From positions 186,001 through 250,000 of the forward strand of contig NZ_BBJS01000014.1 in the NCBI RefSeq assembly GCF_000739895.2: 64,000 nucleotides of DNA. The letters are read 5' to 3'. The notes below the pieces were generated by a model, which did no database searches, was not told the origin of the DNA, and saw nothing but the letters and a program-made list of their open reading frames with translations. Below, one piece after another: positions 37,656-45,144 of the stretch (position 1 is the first letter of the stretch; each line of letters begins with the position of its first letter). A program made the position numbers and the translations under genes. Origin of the DNA: Sphingomonas paucimobilis NBRC 13935 (lineage in GTDB: Bacteria > Pseudomonadota > Alphaproteobacteria > Sphingomonadales > Sphingomonadaceae).

Positions 37656-38237
37656 TCAATGCTCGGACAGGCCGAGCGTGCGCAACAGCCTCAGGTCCTG
37701 CTCGACGACACCGGCGGACAAGCGCTCGATCAGGCGCTGTGCCTGACGCCACATGCCGGTCGCCATCGGCGGAGTCGCGGGGGCGTGGAGCAGATGCCCG
37801 CCACAGCTACGCGCCAGTGCACCGCCATGGTCGGCCGGATCGACGATCAGCGAGGGGAACGGCAGCGCCGAATCGGGCGACGCGAACAATTGCCCGCTCG
37901 ACCGGTCGAGCAGATCGACGGAAGGCGGGTGAAACAACAGGGCGCCAGCGACCTTGTCGACATATTGGCTGGGCGACAGTCTCGCCCACCAGATCGCGGC
38001 GAGGCATGCCGCATTCTCCGCGACCAGCAACACCGCGCGATCCGCCTGCGCCACCGCTTGATCGAGTCGACTCGCCCAGACGTTGCGCGCGTCCCGATTT
38101 TCGCCGTGGAATGGCAGTTGCACATCACCCGATCGCGGCCAGGCAAAGCTGGTTTCCCAGGGCAATGGCCCTTCCCGCCCCGCCATCGGCAGGGTGATGA
38201 TGGACAGGGGGTCCTTCAGACGCAGTTCGGCCGGCAT
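37656..38237 (-). CDS. RBBP9/YdeN-like alpha/beta hydrolase, nucleophile apparently lost
   Basis: 193 residues from ATG 38237 (MPAELRLKDP); the frame continues to 38291. The arrangement resembles RBBP9 serine hydrolases: an opening strand then WASRLDQAV, a central VLLVAENAACLAAIWWA where a GHSLG-type elbow is expected, LIVDPADHGGALARSC with the acidic residue, and CGGHLLHAP with the His. The nucleophile elbow reads AENAA, so the Ser is missing. It is probably non-catalytic, or I have misaligned it. Probably co-transcribed with the TetR-controlled gene upstream (77-base gap). Confidence 0.6.
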   Translation of the reverse strand: MPAELRLKDPLSIITLPMAGREGPLPWETSFAWPRSGDVQLPFHGENRDARNVWASRLDQAVAQADRAVLLVAENAACLAAIWWARLSPSQYVDKVAGALLFHPPSVDLLDRSSGQLFASPDSALPFPSLIVDPADHGGALARSCGGHLLHAPATPPMATGMWRQAQRLIERLSAGVVEQDLRLLRTLGLSEH

Positions 38238-38314
38238 GGTCAGCTCCGTCTCTGATCCCCGCCAAGCTACGCCGATTGACCGAAAGGGCAAGGGGCTTCC
38301 GCCGTGGCGAAGGA

Positions 38315-38734
38315 TCAGCCTGCCGTGGCGACTCGGGCGGCTCGGCGCGAACCGGCCAGCGCGACGCCGATGCTGTCGACCATCAGTTCATATTGATCGG
38401 GCGTATAGCCCGCGGCCAGGAACGCGCGCACTTCGCTCGAGGTGACGCTATAGCCATGATGCCAGCTCAGCACCGCCATCCGGCGCAACGCCTCCAGCGA
38501 CGGGTCGGCAAGGCGGGGATTGCGCGTTTCGCCGAAGATCGTCGCGAACGCACGCGTCAACCGACTGGGCTCTCGCAGGCTGGACAGACGGTCGCGCCGG
38601 GCGAGTGCCACGACCTGCCATTCCAGCGCCGACAAGCGCGCGTCCGGACGAACCGCATTGGCGCCCTGCTGTGCGGTCGCAGCGCCGACTGCACTGATTG
38701 CCGCGCCGATTTCCTGAAAAGCGACATAGGCCAT
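38315..38734 (-). CDS. Unrecognised 139-residue protein under TetR-type control
   Basis: 139 residues from ATG 38734, with AAAGGGG seven bases upstream. I do not recognise a family. The N-terminus MAYVAFQEIGAAISAVGAATA is Ala-rich without positive charges, so it is not a clear signal peptide. The remainder is helical and basic (LSALEWQVVALARRDRLSSL, PSLEALRRMAVLSWHHGYSV, AAGYTPDQYELMVDSIG). A promoter with two TetR-type operators lies upstream and a gene for a TetR repressor precedes it. An RBBP9-like gene follows. Confidence 0.7.
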   Translation of the reverse strand: MAYVAFQEIGAAISAVGAATAQQGANAVRPDARLSALEWQVVALARRDRLSSLREPSRLTRAFATIFGETRNPRLADPSLEALRRMAVLSWHHGYSVTSSEVRAFLAAGYTPDQYELMVDSIGVALAGSRRAARVATAG

Positions 38735-38859
38735 GACACAACCCCTTTGCTGCCGCGCGACATCCCTCACGCCGAACGCATCGCCCGGCGCCGTCGACGG
38801 CCAGGCCGCCGGCTTTCATGTCTCGCCAAATCCACCATCAGAAGGCTTGGACGCCTTCA

Positions 38860-38919
38860 ATACCAATCGGTATATTAATGGATTGAAAGGTCGTCAAGCA
38901 CTTTCATACCGGCCGGTAT
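38860..38919 (-). promoter_or_regulatory. Sigma-70 type promoter flanked by two TetR-type operators
   Basis: Reading the reverse strand: operator ATACCGGCCGGTAT (38906-38919, perfect palindrome), -35 TTGACG (38892-38897), 17-base spacer, -10 TATACC (38869-38874), and a second operator ATACCGATTGGTAT (38860-38873) overlapping the -10 box. The first operator starts directly after the tetR stop codon. Binding at either site would block polymerase at the promoter of the 38315-38734 gene. Confidence 0.75.
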
Positions 38920-39528
38920 TTATCGCGATGGCCACAACGCAAGGCCGGTATCGACGAGGCGTTCAAGCTCCTCGCGCGTCGCGCCGGATCCGGCCTGCAC
39001 TGCCATCCCCTGGAACAGGGCATAGAGATATTGCGTCAGCCCCTCGGGTTCGACATCGTCGCGCAGGTCGCCATCGTCCTTGGCACGCTGGAACCGGGCC
39101 AGCAGCGCGGCCTGCGACGAAGCACGGCGTTCCAGCACGGCGGCCTTGATCGATTCGGCCTCTTCGCCACACGCCACCGAATGGATCACGCCCAGGCACC
39201 CTTGCGGTTCGCCCTTATGGGTCTGCGCATCCAGCGCCCCGCGAAGCAGATATTCCGCCACGCCGCGCGCCGTCGGCTGCTCCAGCGCGTCGCGGATATA
39301 GGCCAGCTTCTCGGCCTCATAGAGGTCCAGCGCTTTGTGAAAAAGGGATTCCTTGTTGCCGAACGCCGCATAAAGGCTGGGCTTGGTGATCCCCATCGCC
39401 TCGGTCAGGTCCGCCATTGAGGCGCCCTCATAGCCCTTGCTCCAGAATACACGGAGCGCTGCGGCCAAGGCCTGATCGGTGCAAAATTCGCGGGGGCGCC
39501 CTTTGCACGCGGGCGGGTGATTTTCCAT
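38920..39528 (-). CDS. TetR family transcriptional repressor
   Basis: 202 residues (MENHPPACKGRPREFCTDQAL). The N-terminal helix-turn-helix is clear: ALRVFWSKGYEGASMADLTEAMGITKPSLYAAFGNKESLFHKAL contains the recognition helix around KPSLYAAFGNKE. The C-terminal ligand domain has GCLGVIHSVACGEEAESIKA. No Shine-Dalgarno precedes the ATG; a -10 box TATACT ends 7 bases before it, so the mRNA may be leaderless. Operator-like sites at its start and just after its stop suggest autoregulation and control of the downstream gene. The effector is unknown. Confidence 0.92.
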   Translation of the reverse strand: MENHPPACKGRPREFCTDQALAAALRVFWSKGYEGASMADLTEAMGITKPSLYAAFGNKESLFHKALDLYEAEKLAYIRDALEQPTARGVAEYLLRGALDAQTHKGEPQGCLGVIHSVACGEEAESIKAAVLERRASSQAALLARFQRAKDDGDLRDDVEPEGLTQYLYALFQGMAVQAGSGATREELERLVDTGLALWPSR

Positions 39529-39541
39529 AACGCTCAGTATA
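39527..39541 (-). promoter_or_regulatory. Operator-like site over the -10 box and start codon of tetR
   Basis: ATAACGCTCAGTAT (39527-39540) matches the ATACCGGCCGGTAT operator at 10 of 14 positions and overlaps both the reverse-strand -10 TATACT (39536-39541) and the tetR ATG. A TTTTCA -35 lies 17 bases upstream of the -10. Confidence 0.5.
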
Positions 39542-39709
39542 GAATTCGTCGGGCCGTTTGAAAACCCCTGCTGAAGCCGTCGCCGCGGCGCGGTCCGCCC
39601 GCGCCGATCGTAGATCGCGCCGTTTCCGATGGATTTGGCCGAGGGGGCTTAAGATCGGGTTGATCATGTCGTCCTATTCTTCGCAGATCGCGGGAAAATA
39701 GGCCGATCC

Positions 39710-42046
39710 ATGTTCGATATCATCGGATGCATCACCAACGATCATGATCCATGGATGGTGGGCCTGGCGGCGACCATCTGCCTCCTCGGGCTGACCGCTT
39801 TGTATCTCCTGCTGGTCCGCGCCGAGGAATGCATCGAAAATCGGCGACGTAGCTGGACGGCGATCGCCGCGCTGACGGCGGGCCTCAGCATCTGGTCCAC
39901 CCATTTCCTGGCAATGCTGGCCTATCGAGGACGCTTCCCTATCGATTTCGATCTTTGGCTGACCATGGTGTCGGCGGCGGTGCCGGTCGCCGGGATATGG
40001 GCGGCGCTCACCTTCGACCGACATCGGCAGACGCGGCCGGTCGTCATCGTCACCGGCCTGATCCTGTCATTCAGTGTCGCGGCGATGCATTTCGTCGGCA
40101 TGAACGCACTGATCGTGCAGGCGCGCATCCACTATGACGGGATCGCCATCGCGCAGGCGCTGGCGATCGGTACGCTATTCCTGACCCTCTCCATCTGTAC
40201 GCACCGGCGGCTGGGCGGCTGGGCCCGGATCATCGTGCCGGTGGCCCTGGGTGCGCTGGGCATCGTGACGCTGCATTTCGGAGCGATGGGCTCGACGACG
40301 TTGATCCCCGGCGGAGTCGAGGTCGGGGCGTCATCGCATCTGATCGAGCGCCACATCGTCTCACGCGCGGTGATCATCGCCATGGCGCTGATCGTCCTGA
40401 CCATGATCGCCGCCGCCGTGATCGACCGGCTGCTGACCGACCTGCGTGGCCTCACCGGGGCGACACGCGAGGGCATCGCGATTCTGAAGAACGGCCGTAT
40501 CATCGAGGCCAATCCGCGACTGGCCACGCTCTTGGGCACGACCACCGCGCAACTGATCCGAAGCCGCCCGGAGGATTGGCTCGAAGCTTCGGACGGCGCG
40601 CCATTGATGCTGATCCCCGACCGCCCGGCCGAGGCGCGCCCGCATGGCGTCACCGATTGCTGTCTGGAGATCGCCACCCATGAGATCGAATATCGCGGCC
40701 GCCGCGCCATCGTTCTGGCAATCCGCGACCTGACCGAGGAACGACGTGCCCAGAGACAGATCGCGTTCATGGCGGTCCATGACCCGCTGACCCGCCTGCC
40801 CAATCGCGCCTATTTCAGCCAGGCACTAGAAACCGCCATCACCCAGGCCGATCAAAAGGGTCCGTTCGCGCTGCTCGCGCTCGACCTGGACCGGTTCAAG
40901 GCGGTCAACGACCTGTTCGGCCATGCCGCCGGCGATTCGATCCTCTGCCGGGTCGCCAGCATTCTGACCGATGCCGTCGACGAGGCGAGCGTGGTCGCCC
41001 GGGTCGGCGGCGACGAATTCCTGATCCTTCAGCGCGGTATCGACGGGGCCGAAAAGGTCCAGCGATTGACCGAGACGATCCTGAGCAGTTTCGCCGCCGA
41101 GATGGACCTCAGCCGCGATCCCATGGCGGTTGGGGTCAGCATCGGCGTGTCGCTGTTTCCCAAGGATGCGGCCGACGCCGATACGCTACGCCAGAATGCC
41201 GATGTTGCGCTGTATCGAGCCAAGATGAGCGGACGGGGCACCGCGTCCTTCTTCGACCATGAACTGGATCAGACGGTGCGCAACCGCCGCGCGCTGGAGC
41301 ATGATCTGCGCCATGCGCTGCTGCGCGATCAGATGCGGTTGGTCTATCAGCCTCTGGTCGCCACGGGGGGCGCCGCGATCATCGGCTATGAGGCGCTGCT
41401 GCGCTGGGAGCATCCCGAACGGGGTGAGGTTGTCCCCGACGATTTCGTCCCGATCGCCGAGGATACCGGCATCATCCTGCAACTGGGCGAATGGGTACTA
41501 CGCGAGGCGTGCCGCACCGCCGCCTCATGGCCGGCGCCGATGACGCTGGCGGTCAATGTCTCGCCCATTCAGTTCCAGATCCCGAACCTCCCCGAAATCG
41601 TGTCCCGTGCACTGATCGATAGTGGGCTGGCGGCGGGTAGGCTGGAACTGGAGATCACCGAGAATGTCCTGCTCCATAACCGCGAATCGACGCTGAAGAC
41701 GTTGCACGCGCTGAAGGCGATCGGCGTCGGCATCGTCATGGACGATTTCGGCACGGGCTATTCGTCGCTCAGCAACCTGCGCTGCTTTCCGTTCGACAAG
41801 ATCAAGATCGATCGCAGCTTCATCTCCGGCGTGACCGATGACGAGGCCGCCCGGTCGATCGTCCGGGCGATCGTGGGCCTGGGCCGCAGCCTCAACCTGC
41901 CGGTCGTGGCCGAGGGGGTCGAGACAGTCGAACAGCATCGCATGGTGCTGGAGGAAGGATGCCCCCAGGCTCAAGGCTTTCTGTTCGGCTGTCCTGGCGA
42001 AGGCCCCGTTTATGCCGCGCCGAGCGCGCTGCGCCGACGCCCATAG
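39710..42046 (+). CDS. MHYT-PAS-GGDEF-EAL cyclic-di-GMP signalling protein
   Basis: 778 residues. The N-terminal MHYT integral membrane sensor (about 1-245) has repeated His-Met motifs THFLAMLAY, MHFVGMNAL and LHFGAMGST, proposed to bind metal and sense gas or redox state. A PAS-like segment (about 250-340) follows, then GGDEF (LARVGGDEF-like VARVGGDEFLIL) and EAL (YEALLRWEHP, ELEITENVLL, MDDFGTGYSS, KIDRSFI, VAEGVET). Both catalytic signatures are intact, so it may make and degrade c-di-GMP. Its last 37 bases overlap the convergent permease gene. Confidence 0.95.
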   Translation: MFDIIGCITNDHDPWMVGLAATICLLGLTALYLLLVRAEECIENRRRSWTAIAALTAGLSIWSTHFLAMLAYRGRFPIDFDLWLTMVSAAVPVAGIWAALTFDRHRQTRPVVIVTGLILSFSVAAMHFVGMNALIVQARIHYDGIAIAQALAIGTLFLTLSICTHRRLGGWARIIVPVALGALGIVTLHFGAMGSTTLIPGGVEVGASSHLIERHIVSRAVIIAMALIVLTMIAAAVIDRLLTDLRGLTGATREGIAILKNGRIIEANPRLATLLGTTTAQLIRSRPEDWLEASDGAPLMLIPDRPAEARPHGVTDCCLEIATHEIEYRGRRAIVLAIRDLTEERRAQRQIAFMAVHDPLTRLPNRAYFSQALETAITQADQKGPFALLALDLDRFKAVNDLFGHAAGDSILCRVASILTDAVDEASVVARVGGDEFLILQRGIDGAEKVQRLTETILSSFAAEMDLSRDPMAVGVSIGVSLFPKDAADADTLRQNADVALYRAKMSGRGTASFFDHELDQTVRNRRALEHDLRHALLRDQMRLVYQPLVATGGAAIIGYEALLRWEHPERGEVVPDDFVPIAEDTGIILQLGEWVLREACRTAASWPAPMTLAVNVSPIQFQIPNLPEIVSRALIDSGLAAGRLELEITENVLLHNRESTLKTLHALKAIGVGIVMDDFGTGYSSLSNLRCFPFDKIKIDRSFISGVTDDEAARSIVRAIVGLGRSLNLPVVAEGVETVEQHRMVLEEGCPQAQGFLFGCPGEGPVYAAPSALRRRP

Positions 42047-43413
42047 ACGAAGTAGAAGGCCAGCCCCGCCAGGTTCCAGATCACGAAGCGGACAATCGTC
42101 GTGCTGGGCAGGCTGAACAGCAGATAGAGACAGCCCAGAATGGCGAGCGTGCCGACCAGATAGGGCAACGGGCAGCGGAAAAGCCGCTTGGCATCGGGCG
42201 CCTTGCGCCGCAGCACCATCAGACACGCCCCCACCGCGATAAAGGCGAGCAGCGTGCCGGCATTGGCCAGCTCGGCGATCTCGTCCAGCCGGAAGATACC
42301 CGCAACGATCGCGATCGAAATGCCGGTGACCAGCGTGATCCGCGTCGGCGCACCGCTCCGCTTGCTGACGACGGCCAGCGACTGGGGCAACAGGCCGTCA
42401 CGCGCCATGGTGAAGAAGATGCGGCTCTGGCCGTACATCATCACCAATATGACCGAAGGCAGCGCGACCACGGCGGCAAGCGCAATCAGATGCGCGGCGG
42501 TCGGCTGGCCCAGCGAGCGCAGGACCAGCGCAAGCGGCTCGGGCGAATTGGCCAGTTGCAGGAAGGGCAGCGCGCCGATCGCGGCCACGGCGACCGCCAT
42601 GTAGATCAGCGTGCAGACCAGCATCGAACCGACGATGCCGATCGTCAGGTCGCGGCCTGGATTCTTGGCCTCCTCGGCCGAAGTCGCGACGGCATCGAAC
42701 CCGTAAAAGGCGAAGAAGACGATGGCAGCGGCCGCCATCACCCCGCGTTTGGCCCCGTCGATCTCGGTCGCGACGAAGCCGTAGGGCATGAAGGGATGGA
42801 GATTGTCCGAATTGAAGGCCGGTAGAGCGAAGGCGACAAAAACGCCCAGCGCCACCAGCTTGACGATGACGAGAATGATGTTGAGCGTCGCGCTTTCGCG
42901 CGTGCCGGCAATCAGCATACCCATCACCGACAGTGCGACGACCACCGCCGGCAGGTTGATGATGCCACCACCATGCGGACCCGACAGCAGCGCCGGCGGC
43001 AAATGCACGCCCGCCGCCTGTATCCAGCCGACCAGATAGCCCGACCAGCCGACCGCCACGGTCGAGCAGGCCAGCGAATATTCGAGGATCAGGCTCCACC
43101 CCACGACCCAGGCGATGGTCTCACCCAGTGCGGTATAGCTGAAGGTATAGGCGCTGCCCGCAGCAGGGATCAGCGTGGCGAGTTCCGCATAAGCGAGCGC
43201 GGCACAGGCGCAGACCGCGCCGGCGATGGCAAAGGCCAGGATGACGGCCGGCCCGGCCCGCTCCGCGCCGACGCCGGTCAGCGTATAGATGCCCGTGCCG
43301 ACGATCGCGCCGACACCCAGTGCGATCAGATGGGGCCAACTGAGCGTCTTGGCCAGCGTCTGCCCCTCGCCATGCTGGGCAGCGCTGCCCAGCGGTTTGA
43401 ATGGTCCGAACAT
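42010..43413 (-). CDS. APC superfamily amino acid permease
   Basis: 467 residues with about 12 membrane helices. The first helix region HLIALGVGAIVGTGIYTLTG contains the GxGxGTGI substrate-site motif of APC transporters. FYGFDAVATSAEEAKNPGRDL is the conserved loop of the cationic amino acid transporter branch. It is 35 bases downstream of the GntR gene on the same strand, in the hydroxyproline-type cluster. Uptake of proline, hydroxyproline or a related amino acid is inferred from context, not from sequence. Confidence 0.9.
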   Translation of the reverse strand: MFGPFKPLGSAAQHGEGQTLAKTLSWPHLIALGVGAIVGTGIYTLTGVGAERAGPAVILAFAIAGAVCACAALAYAELATLIPAAGSAYTFSYTALGETIAWVVGWSLILEYSLACSTVAVGWSGYLVGWIQAAGVHLPPALLSGPHGGGIINLPAVVVALSVMGMLIAGTRESATLNIILVIVKLVALGVFVAFALPAFNSDNLHPFMPYGFVATEIDGAKRGVMAAAAIVFFAFYGFDAVATSAEEAKNPGRDLTIGIVGSMLVCTLIYMAVAVAAIGALPFLQLANSPEPLALVLRSLGQPTAAHLIALAAVVALPSVILVMMYGQSRIFFTMARDGLLPQSLAVVSKRSGAPTRITLVTGISIAIVAGIFRLDEIAELANAGTLLAFIAVGACLMVLRRKAPDAKRLFRCPLPYLVGTLAILGCLYLLFSLPSTTIVRFVIWNLAGLAFYFVYGRRRSALGAA

Positions 43414-43448
43414 GAAAGGATAATCCCCCGCCCTAACGGTTATGATCT

Positions 43449-44159
43449 CTAGCTGACGGGCCCAAACCCGCCTTTCAGGTCCGACAGCGTGGACCGGATA
43501 TGCCCATCAAGCAATGCCTGAAGCCGATCGGCGTCGCGCGCCAGAAAGGCATCGAGCTGTTCGCGATGCTCTAGATGCGCGCGCGCGTCACGTCCCGCCG
43601 GTTGCAGATGCGCGACCACGTAGCGCTCGGCCAGCACCGCCAGTTGTCGAATGATCTGGACCGTCAGGGGGCGACCGATCGGCCGGACCATCGCCATATG
43701 GAATTGGCGATTGCACAGCGCGACGCGCGGCAGATCGCTGGTCGCCGCCTGATCCAGCGCCTCGAATTTGGCGATCAGCGTGGCGCGGTCTTCCTCGCTG
43801 GCGACCACCGCCGCGCGCGCCGCCGCCCCCGGCTCGAGACGCAGGCGCAGTTCGTAGATTTCCTCGGCCTGTGCGGCGGTCATCGCGCCGACCATATAGC
43901 CGCGATTGGCCGCGCTCTGGAGCAGCCCCTCCTGCTCCAGCCGCGCCAGGGCCTCACGCAGCGGTATCTTGCTGACGCCGAGTTCGGCGGCCAGCGCATC
44001 CTGGCGAATTGGCCGGTCTCCGGGCAGCGTCCCCGCGACGATCCGTTCGCGGACGATGCCGAAGATGCGATCCGCCAGCGTCTGTACCACGATGACGCCC
44101 TCGCCCCGCCGCCGGCCATCGGCCGACGGAATGGCAGCGGGCGAGAGCGTCGTCGCCAT
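43449..44159 (-). CDS. GntR family regulator (FCD type) of the hydroxyproline-type cluster
   Basis: 236 residues. A winged-helix domain (QDALAAELGVSKIPLREA, LEQEGLL) with a 25-residue N-terminal extension, and an FCD domain (EIYELRLRLEPGAAARA, FHMAMVRPIG, HLEHREQLDAFL). Its ATG overlaps the stop of the DapA-family gene (TAATG), indicating translational coupling. The palindrome ATACNGTAT in the two control regions of the cluster is the likely binding site. It is a paralogue of the GntR protein at 32990. Confidence 0.92.
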   Translation of the reverse strand: MATTLSPAAIPSADGRRRGEGVIVVQTLADRIFGIVRERIVAGTLPGDRPIRQDALAAELGVSKIPLREALARLEQEGLLQSAANRGYMVGAMTAAQAEEIYELRLRLEPGAAARAAVVASEEDRATLIAKFEALDQAATSDLPRVALCNRQFHMAMVRPIGRPLTVQIIRQLAVLAERYVVAHLQPAGRDARAHLEHREQLDAFLARDADRLQALLDGHIRSTLSDLKGGFGPVS

Positions 44160-45073
44160 TAGGCGGCCTTGCTGAGGCCCAGGGTCGGGCGGGTCGCGGC
44201 GGCCTTTTCGACCATCGCGATCACCTCGGCGCGGCGCGCGCCTTCCAAAACGTAACGCGGCGGCAGCACGCGCTCCGAACCACGACCCATGACCTGCTCG
44301 GCCAGCTTGATCGACTGGACTAGGTCATGCTCGGCATCGAGGTGAAGCAGCGGCATGAACCAGCGATAGATCTCCATCGCCTTGGCATGATCGCCGCGCT
44401 CGAACGCCGCGACCAGCTCGACCGACTCCTTGGGGAAGGCGTTGGTCAGGCCCGAGACCCAGCCCTGTGCGCCCAGATACAGACCTTCGAGCGCGACGTC
44501 GTCCAGACCGGCGAACAGGACATAGCGGTCGCCGAACGCGTTGCGGAAGTCGGTGAAGCGGCGGGTATCGGGGGCCGATTCCTTGACCGCGACGATGTTC
44601 TTCACGTCGATCAGCGCTTCCAGCACGGTCTGGTCGATGACCGTGCGGTACGCGGGCGGGTTATTGTAGAGCATGATCGGCAGGCCGGTCTGATCCGCCA
44701 CGCCCTTGAAGTGGTTCACCAGCTCATGCGCCTTGGGCACATAGACCATCGGGGGCAGCAGCATCAGGCCGTCCGCACCGGCCTTTTCGGCCGCCTGCGC
44801 ATAACGGACGGCGCGGCGGGTGTCATATTCCGAGCAGCCAGTGATGACCGGCACGCGGCCCGCCACCGCCTCGACGATCGCGGTCAGCACCGTGACCTTC
44901 TCGTCATAGTCGAGCGAGTTGTTCTCGCCCACCGTGCCCAGCGCGATGACGCCGGTCACGCCGTCCTTGACCAGATCGTCCACGACCCGCTGCGTATCGG
45001 CGAGATCGATCGACAGATCCTCCCGCACCTGGGTCGTCACCGCGGGAAATACGCCACGCCAGCCGATGCTCAC
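44159..45073 (-). CDS. DapA-family lyase, probable 1-pyrroline-4-hydroxy-2-carboxylate deaminase
   Basis: 304 residues from a GTG start at 45073 with AGGAAG seven bases upstream. DapA fold: GVFPAVTTQ, GVIALGTVGENNSL, Tyr136 in IMLYNNPPAYRT and Schiff-base Lys164 in IVAVKESAPDTRRF. It differs from the true DapA at 15.3 kb in having NNPP where that enzyme has NVPGR. FAGLDD, GWVSGLTNAFPKE and FMPLLHLDAEHDLVQSIK are features I recall from the hydroxyproline-pathway deaminase, which yields 2-oxoglutarate semialdehyde. Substrate assignment is by family resemblance and neighbours. Confidence 0.82.
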   Translation of the reverse strand: MSIGWRGVFPAVTTQVREDLSIDLADTQRVVDDLVKDGVTGVIALGTVGENNSLDYDEKVTVLTAIVEAVAGRVPVITGCSEYDTRRAVRYAQAAEKAGADGLMLLPPMVYVPKAHELVNHFKGVADQTGLPIMLYNNPPAYRTVIDQTVLEALIDVKNIVAVKESAPDTRRFTDFRNAFGDRYVLFAGLDDVALEGLYLGAQGWVSGLTNAFPKESVELVAAFERGDHAKAMEIYRWFMPLLHLDAEHDLVQSIKLAEQVMGRGSERVLPPRYVLEGARRAEVIAMVEKAAATRPTLGLSKAA

Positions 45074-45098
45074 AGTCTGTCTTCCTAGTCAGTTTTAG

Positions 45099-45138
45099 AT
45101 ACTGTATACTTTTTAGCGATGTTCTTACGCTAGGTCAA
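45099..45138 (-). promoter_or_regulatory. Promoter and ATACNGTAT operator before the deaminase gene
   Basis: On the reverse strand TTGACC (45133-45138), a 17-base spacer and TAAAAA (45110-45115) form a plausible promoter. The palindrome ATACTGTAT (45099-45107, extended GTATAC to 45109) lies directly downstream of the -10, around the expected start of transcription. The same palindrome occurs twice before the GH127 gene. Confidence 0.6.
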
Positions 45139-45144
45139 TCGCGA

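Noticed and set aside
38448..38819. 123-codon reverse frame in the leader of the TetR-controlled gene
   Set aside because: It starts without a ribosome-binding site and overlaps, in a different frame, the gene at 38315-38734, which has AAAGGGG correctly spaced.
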